This document shows, one piece after another, positions 11,545 through 25,140 of a stretch of DNA of 64,000 bases. The notes under the pieces are model-generated. The model was not told the origin of the DNA. It searched no databases and was given only the letters and a program-made list of their open reading frames with translations. This DNA is from Calliopsis andreniformis (taxonomy: Eukaryota; Arthropoda; Insecta; Hymenoptera; Andrenidae). The DNA lies in the NCBI RefSeq assembly GCF_051401765.1, contig NW_027480438.1:4650001-4714000 (forward strand). The letters are read 5' to 3'. Each line of letters begins with the position of its first letter. Within the stretch, counting starts at the first letter, position 1. Both the position numbers and the translations under genes were made by a program.

Positions 11545-14500
11545 ACAGTTTTCAATACTCAATCACCATTCTTCAATATTCAAATCTCAATCCACAAACA
11601 TCAATCCTCATCACTCAACCCTCAACACTCAGTCCTCTATCTTCAATCCTCAATCCTCAATCCTCAATCTTCAATCCTCAACACACAATCTTCAATCCTC
11701 AATCCTCAATTCTCAGTCCTGAATACTCAATCCTCAATCGTCAATCCTCAATCCCCAATCCTCAATCTTGAATCCTCAATCCTCAATCCTTAATCCTCAA
11801 TCCTCAATCTTCAATCCTGAATACTCAATCTTCAATCCTCAATCCTCAATCCTCAATCCTCAATCCTCAATCCTCAATCCTCAATACTCAACAGACAACC
11901 CTCAACCATCAATCCTCAATACTCAACCATCAATACTCAGTCCTCTCTCTTCAATCTTCCATCATCAATCCTCTATCCTCAAGCGTCAATCCTCAATCCT
12001 CAATCCTCAAGCCTCAATCCTCAGTCCTCAAACCTCAATTCCGAATCCTCAATCCGGAATCCTCAATCTTCATCCCACAGTCCGCAACAATCAATTGTCA
12101 ATCCTCAATCCTCAATAGAATATCCTCAATTCACAGCTTTCAATACTCAATCCCCAACCTTCAATATTCAAATCTCAATCCACAAACATCAATTCTCATC
12201 TCTCAACCCTCAACACTCAGTCCTCAATCTTCAATCCTCAATCCTCAATCGTCAATCCTTAATCCCCAATCCTCTATCATCAATCCTCCATCCGCAATCC
12301 TCAATCCTCAATACTCAATCCTCAATCTTCAATCCTCAATACTCAATCTTCAATCTTCAATCCTCAATCCTCAACCCTCAATCCTCAATCCGCAATCCTC
12401 AATCTTCAATCCTCAATACTCAATCTTCAATCCTCAATCCTGAATCCTCAATCCTCAATCCTCAATCCCCAATCAACAATCCTCAATCTTCAATACTCAA
12501 CCCTCTATCCTCAATCCTCAATCCTCAATCCTCAATACTCAACCATCAATCCTCAATTCTCAATACTCAATAGAATATTCTGAATTCTCAGGATTCAATA
12601 CTCAAACGTCAATCCTCAACCCTCAGCCCTCATTCTGAATCCTCAATCCTCAATCCTCAATCATCAATTTTCAATCCTCAATCCTCAACCCTCAGTCCTC
12701 ATCCTCAATTCTCAATTCTCAATCATCAATCCTCAATCCTCAACCCTGAATCCTCAATCTTCAGCCCTCAGTCCTCAACAATCAATTGTCAATCCTCAAT
12801 CCTCAATAGAATATACTCAATTCACAGTTTTCAATACTCAATCACCATTCTTCAATCTTCAAATCTCAATCCACAAGCATCAATTCTCATCACTCAACCC
12901 TCAACACTCAGTCCTCGATCTTCAATCCTCAATCCTCAAACCTCAATCTTCAATCCTCAATACACAATCTTCAATCCTCAATCCTCAATTCTCAGTCCTC
13001 AATACTCAATCCTCAATCCTCAATACACAATCTTCAATCCTCAATCCTCAATTCTCAGTCCTCAATACTCAATCCTCAATCGTCAATCCTCAATCCCCAA
13101 TCCTCAACCATCAATCCTCAATCCTCAATCCTCAATCCTCAGTCCTCAATATTCAGTCCTCAATACTCAATCTTAAATCCTCAATCCTCAATCCTCAATC
13201 CTCAATCCTCAATATTCAAAACACAACCCTCAACCATCAATCCTCAATACTCAACCATCAATCCTCAATTCTCAATACTCAATAGAATATCCTGAATTCT
13301 CATGTTTCAATACTCAATCCACAATACTCAATAATCAAATCTCAATCCTCGATCATCAATTCTCAACGCTCAATCCTCAACACTCAGTCCTCTCTCTTCA
13401 ATCTTCCATCCTCAATCCTCTATCCTCAAGCGTCAATCCTCAATCCTCAATCCTCAACCCTCAATCCTCAGCCCTCAAACCTCAATTCCGAATACACAAT
13501 CTTCAATACTCAATCCTCAATCCTAAAATCCTCAATCCTCAGTATTCAACACTCAACCCTCAATCATCAATCCTCAATACTCAACCATCAATGCTCAATT
13601 CTCAATACCCAACAGAATATCCTGAATTCTCAGTTTTCAATACTCAATCCCCAATCTTCAATCTTCAAAGCTCAATACACAAACATCAATTCTCATCACC
13701 CAACCCTCAGCACTCAGTCGTCAATTTCAATCCTCAATCCTCAATTCTCAGTCCTCAATACTCAATCCTCAATCGCCAATCAACAATCCTCAATCCTCAG
13801 ACCTCAAACATCAATGTTCAACCCTCAGTCCTCGTCCTCAATCCACAACACTCAATCCACAATCTTCAATCCTCAATACTCAATCTTCAATCCTCAATCC
13901 TTAATACTCAATCCTCAATCCTCATTCTTCAATCCTCACTACCCAATCCTCAATCTTCAATCCTCAATCCCCAACCCTCAATCCTCAGTCCTCAAACCTC
14001 AATTCTGAATCCTCAATCCTGAATCCTCAATCTTCAGCCCTCAGTCCTCAACAATCAATTGTCAATCCTCAATCCTCAATAGAATATACTCAATTCACAG
14101 TTTTCAATACTCAATCACCATTCTTCAATCTTCAAATCTCAATCCACAAACATCAATTCTCATCACTCAACCCTCAACACTCAGTCCTCAATCTTCAATC
14201 CTCAATCCTCAATCCTCAATCTTCAATCCTCAACACACAATCTTCAATCCTCAATCTTCAATTCTCAGTCCTGAATACTCAATCCTCAATCGTCAATCCT
14301 CAATCCCCAATACTCAATCTTCAATCCTCAATGCTCAATCCTTAATCCTCAATCCTCAATCTTCGATCCTGAATACTCAATCTTCAATCCTCAATCCTCA
14401 ATCCTCAATCCTCAATCCTCAATCCTCAATCCTCAATACTCAACAGACAACCCTCAACCATCAATCCTCAATACTCAACCATCAATACTCAGTCCTCTCT

Positions 14501-15954
14501 CTTCAATCTTCCATCATCAATCCTCTATCCTCAAGCGTCAATCCTCAATCCTCAATCCTCAAGCCTCAATCCTCAGTCCTCAAACCTCAATTCCGAATCC
14601 TCAATCCGGAATCCTCAATCTTCATCCCTCAGTCCGCAACAATCAATTGTCAATCCTCAATCCTCAATAGAATATCCTCAATTCACAGCTTTCAATACTC
14701 AGTCCCCAACCTTCAATATTCAAATCTCAATCCACAAACATCAATTCTCATCTCTCAACCCTCAACACTCAGTCCTCAATCTTCAATCCTCAATCCTCAA
14801 TCGTCAATCCTCAATCCCCAATCCTCTATCATCAATCCTCAATCCGCAATCCTCAATCCTCAATCCTCAGTACTCAATCTTCAATCCTCAATCCTGAATC
14901 CTCAATCCTCAATCCTCAATCCCCAATCAACAATCCTCAATCTTCAATACTCAACCCTCTATCCTCAATCCTCAATCCTCAATCCTCAATACTCAACCAT
15001 CAATCCGCAATTCTCAATACTCAATAGAATATTCTGAATTCTCAGGATTCAATACTCAAACGTCAATCCTCAACCCACAGCCCTCATTCCGAATCCTCAA
15101 TCCTCAATCCTCAATCCTCAATTTTCAATCCTCAATAATCAACCCTCAGTCCTCATCCTCAATTCTCAATTCTCAATCATCAATCCTCAATCCTCAACCC
15201 TGAATCCTCAATCTTCAGCCCTCAGTCCTCAACAATCAATTGTCAATCCTCAATCCTCAATATAATATACTCAATTCACAGTTTTCAATACTCAATCACC
15301 ATTCTTCAATCTTCAAGTCTCAATCCACAAGCATCAATTCTCATCACTCAACCCTCAACACTCAGTCCTCGATCTTCAATCCTCAATCCTCAAACCTCAA
15401 TCTTCAATCCTCAATACACAATCTTCAATCCTCAATCCTCAATTCTCAGTCCTCAATACTCAATCCTCAATCCTCAATACACAATCTTCAATCCTCAATC
15501 CTCAATTCTCAGTCCTCAATACTCAATCCTCAATCGTCAATCCTCAATCCCCAATCCTCAACCATCAATCCTCAATCCTCAATCCTCAATCCTCAGTCCT
15601 CAATATTCAGTCCTCAATACTCAATCTTAAATCCTGAATCCTCAATCCTCAATCCTCAATCCTCAATACTCAACCATCAATCCTCAATTCTCAATACTCA
15701 ATAGAATATTCTGAATTCTCAGGATTCAATACTCAAACGTCAATCCTCAACCCTCAGCCCTCATTCTGAATCCTCAATCCTCAATCCTCAATCATCAATT
15801 TTCAATCCTCAATCCTCAACCCTCAGTCCTCATCCTCAATTCTCAATTCTCAATCATCAATCCTCAATCCTCAACCCTGAATCCTCAATCTTCAGCCCTC
15901 AGTCCTCAACAATCAATTGTCAATCCTCAATCCTCAATAGAATATACTCAATTC
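11545..15954. repeat. 4410-bp higher-order unit, copy A2
   Basis: Direct tandem copy of 7135-11544 with no difference found by eye. Identity with the start of the unit runs on to 15987 and stops at 15988 (C, where 11578 has A), just inside the next copy. The exact multiple of seven keeps heptamer phase across the junction. Confidence 0.9.
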
Positions 15955-18714
15955 ACAGTTTTCAATACTCAATCACCATTCTTCAATCTTCAAATCTCAA
16001 TCCACAAGCATCAATTCTCATCACTCAACCCTCAACACTCAGTCCTCGATCTTCAATCCTCAATCCTCAAACCTCAATCTTCAATCCTCAATACACAATC
16101 TTCAATCCTCAATCCTCAATTCTCAGTCCTCAATACTCAATCCTCAATCCTCAATACACAATCTTCAATCCTCAATCCTCAATTCTCAGTCCTCAATACT
16201 CAAACCTCAATCGTCAATCCTCAATCCCCAATCCTCAACCATCAATCCTCAATCCTCAATCCTCAATCCTCAGTCCTCAATATTCAGTCCTCAATACTCA
16301 ATCTTAAATCCTCAATCCTCAATCCTCAATCCTCAATCCTCAATATTCAAAACACAACCCTCAACCATCAATCCTCAATACTCAACCATCAATCCTCAAT
16401 TCTCAATACTCAATAGAATATCCTGAATTCTCATGTTTCAATACTCAATCCACAATACTCAATAATCAAATCTCAATCCTCGATCATCAATTCTCAACGC
16501 TCAATCCTCAACACTCAGTCCTCTCTCTTCAATCCTCCATCCTCAATCCTCTATCCTCAAGCGTCAATCCTCAATCCTCAATCCTCAACCCTCAATCCTC
16601 AGCCCTCAAACCTCAATTCCGAATACACAATCTTCAATACTCAATCCTCAATCCTAAAATCCTCAATCCTCAGTATTCAACACTCAGCCCTCAATCATCA
16701 ATCCTCAATACTCAACCATCAATGCTCAATTCTCAATACCCAACAGAATATCCTGAATTCTCAGTTTTCAATACTCAATCCCCAATCTTCAATCTTCAAA
16801 GCTCAATACACAAACATCAATTCTCATCACCCAACCCTCAGCACTCAGTCGTCAATTTCAATCCTCAATCCTCAATTCTCAGTCCTCAATACTCAATCCT
16901 CAATCGTCAATCCTTAATCCTCAATCCTCAGACCTCAAACATCAATGTTCAACCCTCAGTCCTCGTCCTCAATCCACAACACTCAATCCACAATCTTCAA
17001 TCCTCAATACTCAATCTTCAATCCTCAATCCTTAATACTCAATCCTCAATCCTCATTCTTCAATCCTCACTACCCAATCCTCAATCTTCAATCCTCAATC
17101 CCCAACCCTCAATCCTCAGTCCTCAAACCTCAATTCTGAATCCTCAATCCTGAATCCTCAATCTTCAGCCCTCAGTCCTCAACAATCAATTGTCAATCCT
17201 CAATCCTCAATAGAATATACTCAATTCACAGTTTTCAATACTCAATCACCATTCTTCAATCTTCAAATCTCAATCCACAAACATCAATTCTCATCACTCA
17301 ACGCTCAACACTCAGTCCTCAATCTTCAATCCTCAATCCTCAATCCTCAATCTTCAATCCTCAACACACAATCTTCAATCCTCAATCCTCAATTCTCAGT
17401 CCTGAATACTCAATCCTCAATCGTCAATCCTCAATCCCCAATCCTCAATCTTCAATCCTCAATGCTCAATCCTTAATCCTCAATCCTCAATCTTCAATCC
17501 TGAATACTCAATCTTCAATCCTCAATCCTCAATCCTCAATCCTCAATCCTCAATCCTCAATCCTCAATACTCAACAGACAACACTCAACCATCAATCCTC
17601 AATACTCAACCATCAATACTCAGTCCTCTCTCTTCAATCTTCCATCATCAATCCTCTATCCTCAAGCGTCAATCCTCAATCCTCAATCCTCAAGCCTCAA
17701 TCCTCAGTCCTCAAACCTCAATTCCGAATCCTCAATCCGCAATCCTCAATCTTCATCCCTCAGTCCGCAACAATCAATTGTCAATCCTCAATCCTCAATA
17801 GAATATCCTCAATTCACAGCTTTCAATACTCAATCCCCAACCTTCAATATTCAAATCTCAATCCACAAACATCAATTCTCATCTCTCAACCCTCAACACT
17901 CAGTCCTCAATCTTCAATCCTCAATCCTCAATCGTCAATCCTCAATCCCCAATCCTCTATCATCAATCCTCAATCCCCAATCAACAATCCTCAATCTTCA
18001 ATACTCAACCCTCTATCCTCAATCCTCAATCCTCAATCCTCAATACTCAACCATCAATACGCAATTCTCAATACTCAATAGAATATTCTGAATTCTCAGG
18101 ATTCAATACTCAAACGTCAATCCTCAACCCTCAGCCCTCATTCTGAATCCTCAATCCCCAATCCTCAATCCTCAATTTTCAATCCTCAATCCTCAACCCT
18201 CAGTCCTCATCATCAATTCTCAATTCTCAATCATCAATCCTCAATCCTCAACCCTGAATCCTCAATCTTCAGCCCTCAGTCCTCAACAATCAATTGTCAA
18301 TCCTCAATCCTCAATAGAATATACTCAATTCACAGTTTTCAATACTCAATCACCATTCTTCAATCTTCAAGTCTCAATCCACAAGCATCAATTCTCATCA
18401 CTCAACCCTCAACACTCAGTCCTCGATCTTCAATCCTCAATCCTCAAACCTCAATCTTCAATCCTCAATACACAATCTTCAATCCTCAATCCTCAATTCT
18501 CAGTCCTCAATACTCAATCCTCAATCCTCAATACACAATCTTCAATCCTCAATCCTCAATTCTCAGTCCTCAATACTCAATCCTCAATCGTCAATCCTCA
18601 ATCCCCAATCCTCAACCATCAATCCTCAATCCTCAATCCTCAATCCTCAGTCCTCAATATTCAGTCCTCAATACTCAATCTTAAATCCTGAATCCTCAAT
18701 CCTCAATCCTCAAT
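15955..18714. repeat. Truncated third copy of the 4410-bp unit (A3)
   Basis: This segment aligns with 12824-15660 of copy A2, so about the first 1.28 kb of the unit is missing. The offset is 3131 bp up to about 17960 and 3054 bp afterwards, showing an internal loss of 77 bp (11 heptamers) near 17960-17975. It carries scattered substitutions, for example GTCAATCCTTAATCC for GCCAATCAACAATCC near 16910. It is therefore older than the A1/A2 duplication or has been less homogenised. At 18715 it switches to a block starting TATTCAAAACAC. Confidence 0.82.
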
Positions 18715-19009
18715 CCTCAATATTCAAAACACAACCCTCAACCATCAATCCTCAATACTCAACCATCAATCCTCAATTCTCAATACTCAATAGAATATCC
18801 TGAATTCTCATGGTTCAACACTCAATCCACAATATTCAATAATCAAATCTCAATCCTCAAACATCAATTCTCAACACTCAATCCTCCGCACTCAGTCCTC
18901 TCTCTTCAATCCTCCATCCTCAATCCTCAATGCTCAAGAGTCAACCCTCAATCCTCAATCCTCAAATCTCAATTCTCAGTCATCAAACCTCAATCCCGAA
19001 TCCTCAAAC

Positions 19010-20288
19010 CTGAATCCTCGATCTTCAGCCCTCAGTCCTCAACAATCAATTGTCAATCTTCAATCCTCAATAGAATATACTCAATTCACAGTTTTCAATA
19101 CTCAATCACCATTCTTCAATCTTCAAATCTCAATCCACAAACACCAATTCTCATCACTCAACCCTCAACACTCAGTCCTCAATCTTCAATCCTCAATCCT
19201 CAAACCTCAATCTTCAATCCTCAATACACAATCTTCAATCCTCAATCCTCAATTCTCAGTCCTGAATACTCAATCCTCAATCGTCAATCCTCAATCCCCA
19301 ATCCTCAATCTTCAATCCCCAATCCTCAATCCTTAGTCCTCAATCCTCAATCTTCAATCCTGAATACTCAAGCTTCAATCCTCAATCCTCAATCCTCAAT
19401 CCTCAATCCTCAATCCTCAATCCTCAATACTCAACACACAACCCTCAACCATCAATCCTCAATACTCAACCATCAATACTCAGTCCTCTCTCTTCAATCT
19501 TCCATCATCAATCCTCTATCCTCAAGCGTCAATCCTCAATCCTCAATGCTCAAGCCTCAATCCTCAGTCCTCAAACCTCAATTCCGAATCCTCAATCCGG
19601 AATCCTCTATCTTCATACCTCAGTCCGCAACAATCAATTGGCAATCCTCAATCCTCAATAGAATATCCTCAATTCACAGCTTTCAATACTCAATCCCCAA
19701 CCTTCAATCTTCAAATCTCAATCCACAAACATGGATTCTCATCTCTCAACCCTCAACACTCAGTCCTCAATCTTCAATCCTCAATCCTCCATGGTCAATC
19801 CTCAATCCCCAATCCTCTATCATCAATCCTCAATCCGCAATGCTCAATCCTCAATACTCAATCCTCAATCTTCAATCCTCAATACTCAATCTTCAATCTT
19901 CAATCCTCAATCCTCAACCCTCAATCCTCAATCCGCAATCCTCAATCTTCAATCCTCAATACTCAATCTTCAATCCTCAATCCTGAAACCTCAATCCTCA
20001 ATCCTCAATCCCCAATCAACAATCCTCAATCTTCAATACTCAACCCTCTATCCTCAATCCTCAACCCTCAATCCTCAATACTCAACCATCAATCCTCAAT
20101 TCTCAATACTCAATAGAATATCCTGAATTCTCAGGATTCAATACTCAAACGTCAATCCTCAACCCTCAGCCCTCATTCTGAATCCTCAATCCTCAATCCT
20201 CAATCCTCAATTTTCAATCCTCAATCCTCAACCCTCGGTCCTCATCCTCAATTCTCAATTCTCAATCATCAATCCTCAATCCTCAATC
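19010..20288. repeat. C block, copy 1
   Basis: Matches 22938-24216 at an offset of 3928 bp. Diagnostic variants are CCTTAGTCCTC, CTCAATGCTCAAGCCTC, CCTCTATCTTCATACC, CAATTGGCAATCC (CAATTGTCAATCC elsewhere) and CCCTCGGTCCTC. The left part carries more substitutions than the right. Both copies diverge on each side into different neighbours. Confidence 0.82.
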
Positions 20289-21322
20289 CCCAACCCTCAA
20301 TCCTCAGTCCTCAAACCTCAATTCTGAATCCTCAATCCGGAATCCTCAATCTTCATCCCTCAGTCCGCAACAATCAATTGTCAATCCTCAATCCTCAATA
20401 GAATATCCTCAATTCACAGCTTTCAATACTCAATCCCCAACCTTCAATATTCAAATCTCAATCCACAAACATCAATTCTCATCTCTCAACCCTCAACACT
20501 CAGTCCTCAATCTTCAATCCTCAATCCTCAATCGTCAATCCTCAATCCCCAATCCTCTATCATCAATCCTCAATCCGCAATCCTCAATCCTCAATACTCA
20601 ATCCTCAATCTTCAATCCTCAATACTCAATCTTCAATCTTCAATCCTCAATCCTCAACCCTCAATCCTCAATCCGCAATCCTCAATCTTCAATCCTCAAT
20701 ACTCAATCTTCAATCCTCAATCCTGAATCCTCAATCCTCAATCCTCAATCCCCAATCAACAATCCTCAATCTTCAATACTCAACCCTCTATCCTCAATCC
20801 TCAATCCTCAATCCTCAATACTCAACCATCAATCCGCAATTCTCAATACTCAATAGAATATTCTGAATTCTCAGGATTCAATACTCAAACGTCAATCCTC
20901 AACCCTCAGCCCTCATTCTGAATCCTCAATCCTCAATCCTCAATCCTCAATTTTCAATCCTCAATCCTCAACCCTCAGTCCTCATCCTCAATTCTCAATT
21001 CTGAATCATCAATCCTCAATCCTCAACCCTGAATCCTCAATCTTCAGCCCTCAGTCCTCAACAATCAATTGTCAATCCTCAATCCTCAATAGAATATACT
21101 CAATTCACAGTTTTCAATACTCAATCACCATTCTTCAATCTTCAAGTCTCAATCCACAAGCATCAATTCTCATCACTCAACCCTCAACACTCAGTCCTCG
21201 ATCTTCAATCCTCAATCCTCAAACCTCAATCTTCAATCCTCAATACACAATCTTCAATCCTCAATCCTCAATTCTCAGTCCTCAATACGCAATCCTCAAT
21301 CCTCAATACACAATCTTCAATC

Positions 21323-22816
21323 CTCAATCCTCAATCCTCAGTCCTCAATATTCAGTCCTCAATACTCAATCTTAAATCTTCAATCCTCAATCCTCAATCC
21401 TCAATCCTCAATATTCAAAACACAACCCTCAACCATCAATCCTCAATACTGAACCATCAACCCTCAATTCTCAATACTCAATAGAATATCCTGAATTCTC
21501 ATGGTTCAACACTCAATCCACAATATTCAATAATCAAATCTCAATCCTCAAACATCAATTCTCAACACTCAATCCTCCGCACTCAGTCCTCTCTCTTCAA
21601 TCCTCCATCCTCAATCCTCAATCCTCAAGAGTCAACCCTCAATCCTCAATCCTCAAACCTTAATTCTCAGTCATCAAACCTCAATCCCGAATCCTCAAAC
21701 CTGAATCCTCAATCTTCAGCCCTCAGTCCTCAACAATCAATTGTCAACCTTCAATCCTCAATAGAATATGCTCAATTCACAGTTTTCAATACTCAATCAC
21801 CATTCTTCAATCTTCAAATCTCAATCCACAAACACCAATTCTCATCACTCAACCCTCAACACTCAGTCCTCAATCTTCAATCCTCAATCATCAAACCTCA
21901 ATCTTCAATCCTCAATACACAATCTTCAATCCTCAATCCTCAATTCTCAGTCCTCAATACTCAACCCTCAATCCTCAATACACAATCTGCAATCCTCAAT
22001 TCTCAATCCTCAACCATCAATCCTCAATCCTCAATCCTCAATCCTCAATCCTCAATATTCAGTCCTCAATACTCAATCTTCAATCCTCAATCCTCAATCC
22101 TCGATCCTCAATCCTCAATCCTCAATCCTCAATCCTCAGTATTCAAAACGCAACCCTCAACCATCAATCCTCAATACTCAACCATCAATCCTCAATTCTC
22201 AATACTCAATAGAATGTCCTGAATTCTCATGTTTCAATACTCAATCCACAATACTCAATAATCAAATCTCAATCCACGGACACCAATTCTCAACGCTCAA
22301 TCCTCAACACTCAGTCCTCTCTCTTCAATCTTCCATCCTCAATCCTCTATCCTCAAGCGTCAATCCTCAATCCTCAGTCAACAATCTTCAATCTTCAATA
22401 CTCAGTCTTCTATCCTCAATCCTCAATCCTCAAAACTCAACCATCAATCCTCAATTCTCAATACTCAATAGAATATCCTGAATTCTCAGGATTCAATACT
22501 CAAACGTCAATCTTCAACCCTCAGCCCTCATTCTGAATCCTCAATCCTCAATCCTCAATCCTCAATTTTTAATCCTCAATCCTCAACCCTCAGTCCTCAT
22601 CCTCAATTCTCAATTCTCAATCGTCAATCCTCATTCCTCAATCTTCAATCCACAATCCTCAATCCTCAATCCTCAATCCTCTATCCTCAATCCTGAATCA
22701 TCAATACTCAATCCTCAATCCTCAATCCTCAATCCTCAATCTTCAATCCTCAACACTCAATCTTCAATCATCAATCCACAATCTTCAATCCTCAATACTC
22801 AATCTTCAATCCTCAA
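21323..22816. repeat. Long-range duplicated segment, copy 2 (16,573-bp offset)
   Basis: Partner of 4750-6243, with a few point differences such as AATATGCTC for AATATACTC near 21769 and GAATGTCC for GAATATCC near 22213. It has the same rare variants CATGGTTCAACAC and CCTCCGCACTC. The shared offset holds for about 1.5 kb, which indicates a segmental copy and not independent drift of the heptamer. Confidence 0.8.
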
Positions 22817-22937
22817 TCCTTAATACTCAATCCTCAATCCTCATTCTTCAATCCTCACTACCCAATCCTCAATCTTCAATCCTCAATCCTCAACCCTCAA
22901 TCCTCAGTCCTCAAACCTCAATTCTGAATCCTCAATC

Positions 22938-24216
22938 CTGAATCCTCAATCTTCAGCCCTCAGTCCTCAACAATCAATTGTCAATCCTCAATCGTCAATA
23001 GAATATACTCAATTCACAGTTTTCAATACTCAATCACCATTCTTCAATCTTCAAATCTCAATCCACAAACATCAATTCTCATCACTCAACCCTCAACACT
23101 CAGTCCTCAATCTTCAATCCTCAATCCTCAATCCTCAATCTTCAATCCTCGACACACAATCTTCCATCCTCAATCCTCAAGTCTCAGTCCTGAATACTCA
23201 ATCCTCAATCGTCAATCCTCAATCCCCAATCCTCAATCTTCAATCCCCAATCTTCAATCCTTAGTCCTCAATCCTCAATCTTCAATCCTGAATACTCAAT
23301 CTTCAATCCTCAATCCTCAATCCTCAATCCTCAATCCTCAATCCTCAATCCTCAATACTCAACACACAACCCTCAACCGTCAATCCTCAATACTCAACCA
23401 TCAATACTCAGTCCTCTCTCTTCAATCTTCCATCATCAATCCTCTATCCTCAAGCGTCAATCCTCAATCCTCAATGCTCAAGCCTCAATCCTCAGTCCTC
23501 AAACCTCAATTCCGAATCCTCAATCCGGAATCCTCTATCTTCATACCTCAGTCCGCAACAATCAATTGGCAATCCTCAATCCTCAATAGAATATCCTCAA
23601 TTCACAGCTTTCAATACTCAATCCCCAACCTTCAATCTTCAAATCTCAATCCACAAATATCAATTCTCATCTCTCAACCCTCAACACTCAGTCCTCAATC
23701 TTCAATCCTCAATCCTCCATGATCAATCCTCAATCCCCAATCCTCTATCATCAATCCTCAATCCGCAATCCTCAATCCTCAATACTCAATCCTCAATCTT
23801 CAATCCTCAATACTCAATCTTCAATCTTCAATCCTCAATCCTCAACCCTCAATCCTCAATCCGCAATCCTCAATCTTCAATCCTCAATACTCAATCTTCA
23901 ATCCTCAATCCTGAAACCTCAATCCTCAATCCTCAATCCCCAATCAACAATCCTCAATCTTCAATACTCAACCCTCTATCCTCAATCCTCAACCCTCAAT
24001 CCTCAATACTCAACCATCAATCCTCAATTCTCAATACTCAATAGAATATCCTGAATTCTCAGGATTCAATACTCAAACGTCAATCCTCAACCCTCAGCCC
24101 TCATTCTGAATCCTCAATCCTCAATCCTCAATCCTCAATTTTCAATCCTCAATCCTCAACCCTCGGTCCTCATCCTCAATTCTCAATTCTCAATCATCAA
24201 TCCTCAATCCTCAATC
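22938..24216. repeat. C block, copy 2
   Basis: Second copy of the block at 19010-20288. It also matches 29930 onward at an offset of 6958-6965 bp. The 7-bp variation in offset is one heptamer gained or lost. It shares the variants ATCGTCAATAG and CTCGACACAC with the 29.9-kb copy but not with copy 1, so the 22.9-kb and 29.9-kb copies are the closer relatives. Confidence 0.82.
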
Positions 24217-25140
24217 CTCAATCCTCAATCCTCAATCCTCAATATTCAAAACACAACCCTCAACCATCAATCCTCAATACTCAACCATCAATCCTCAATT
24301 CTCAATACTCAATAGAATATCCTGAATTCTCATGTTTCAATACTCAATCCACAATACTCAAAAATCAAATCTCAATCCTCGAACACCAATTCTCAACGCT
24401 CAATCCTCAATCCTCAATACTCAATCTTCAATCCTCAATAATCAATCTGCAATCCTCAATTCTCAATCCTCAATCTTCAACCCTCATCCTTCAATCTTCA
24501 ATACCCAATACTCAATCTTCAATCCTCAATTCTCAGTCCTCAATACTCAATCCTCAATCGTCAATCCTCAATCCCCAGTCCTCAATCATCAATCCTCAAT
24601 CCTCAATCCTCAATCCTCAATCCTCAATATTCAGTCCTCAATACTCAATCTTCAATCCTCAATCCTCAATCCTCAATCCTCAATCCTCAATCCTCAATCC
24701 TCAATATCCAAAACACAACCCCCAACCATCAATCCTCAATACTCAACCATCAATCCTCAATTCTCAATACTCAATAGAGTATCCTGAATTCGCATGTTTC
24801 AATACTCAATCCACAATACTCAATAATAAAATCTCTATCCTCAAACATTAATTCTCAACGCTCGATCCTCAATCCTCAATACTCAATCTTCAATCCTCAA
24901 TAGTCAATCTGCAATCCTCAATTCTCAATCCTCAATACTCAACCCTCATCCTTCAATCTTCAATACCCAATACTCAATCTTCAATCCTCAATACTCAATC
25001 TTCAATCCTCAATCCTTAATACTCAATCCTCAATCCTCATTCTTCAATCCTCACTACCCAATCCTCAATCTTCAATCCTCAATCCCCAACCCTCAATCCT
25101 CAGTCCTCAAACCTCAATTCTGAATCCTCAATCCTGAATC

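Larger units (their letters stand above)
18715..25140. repeat. Mosaic region between A-type blocks
   Basis: The region holds only heptamer-derived DNA, assembled from blocks seen elsewhere: a C block at 19010-20288 and again at 22938-24216, a relative of A-unit sequence around 20289-21320, and the copy of 4750-6243 at 21323-22816. No unique sequence and no gene is seen. The order of blocks differs from every other part of the window. Confidence 0.8.

Noticed and set aside
7135..18714. Assembly error as the default explanation for identical copies
   Set aside because: It cannot be excluded from sequence alone, but the truncated A3 copy and private differences in U2 show that real independent copies exist, so I report the duplications as genuine pending read evidence.
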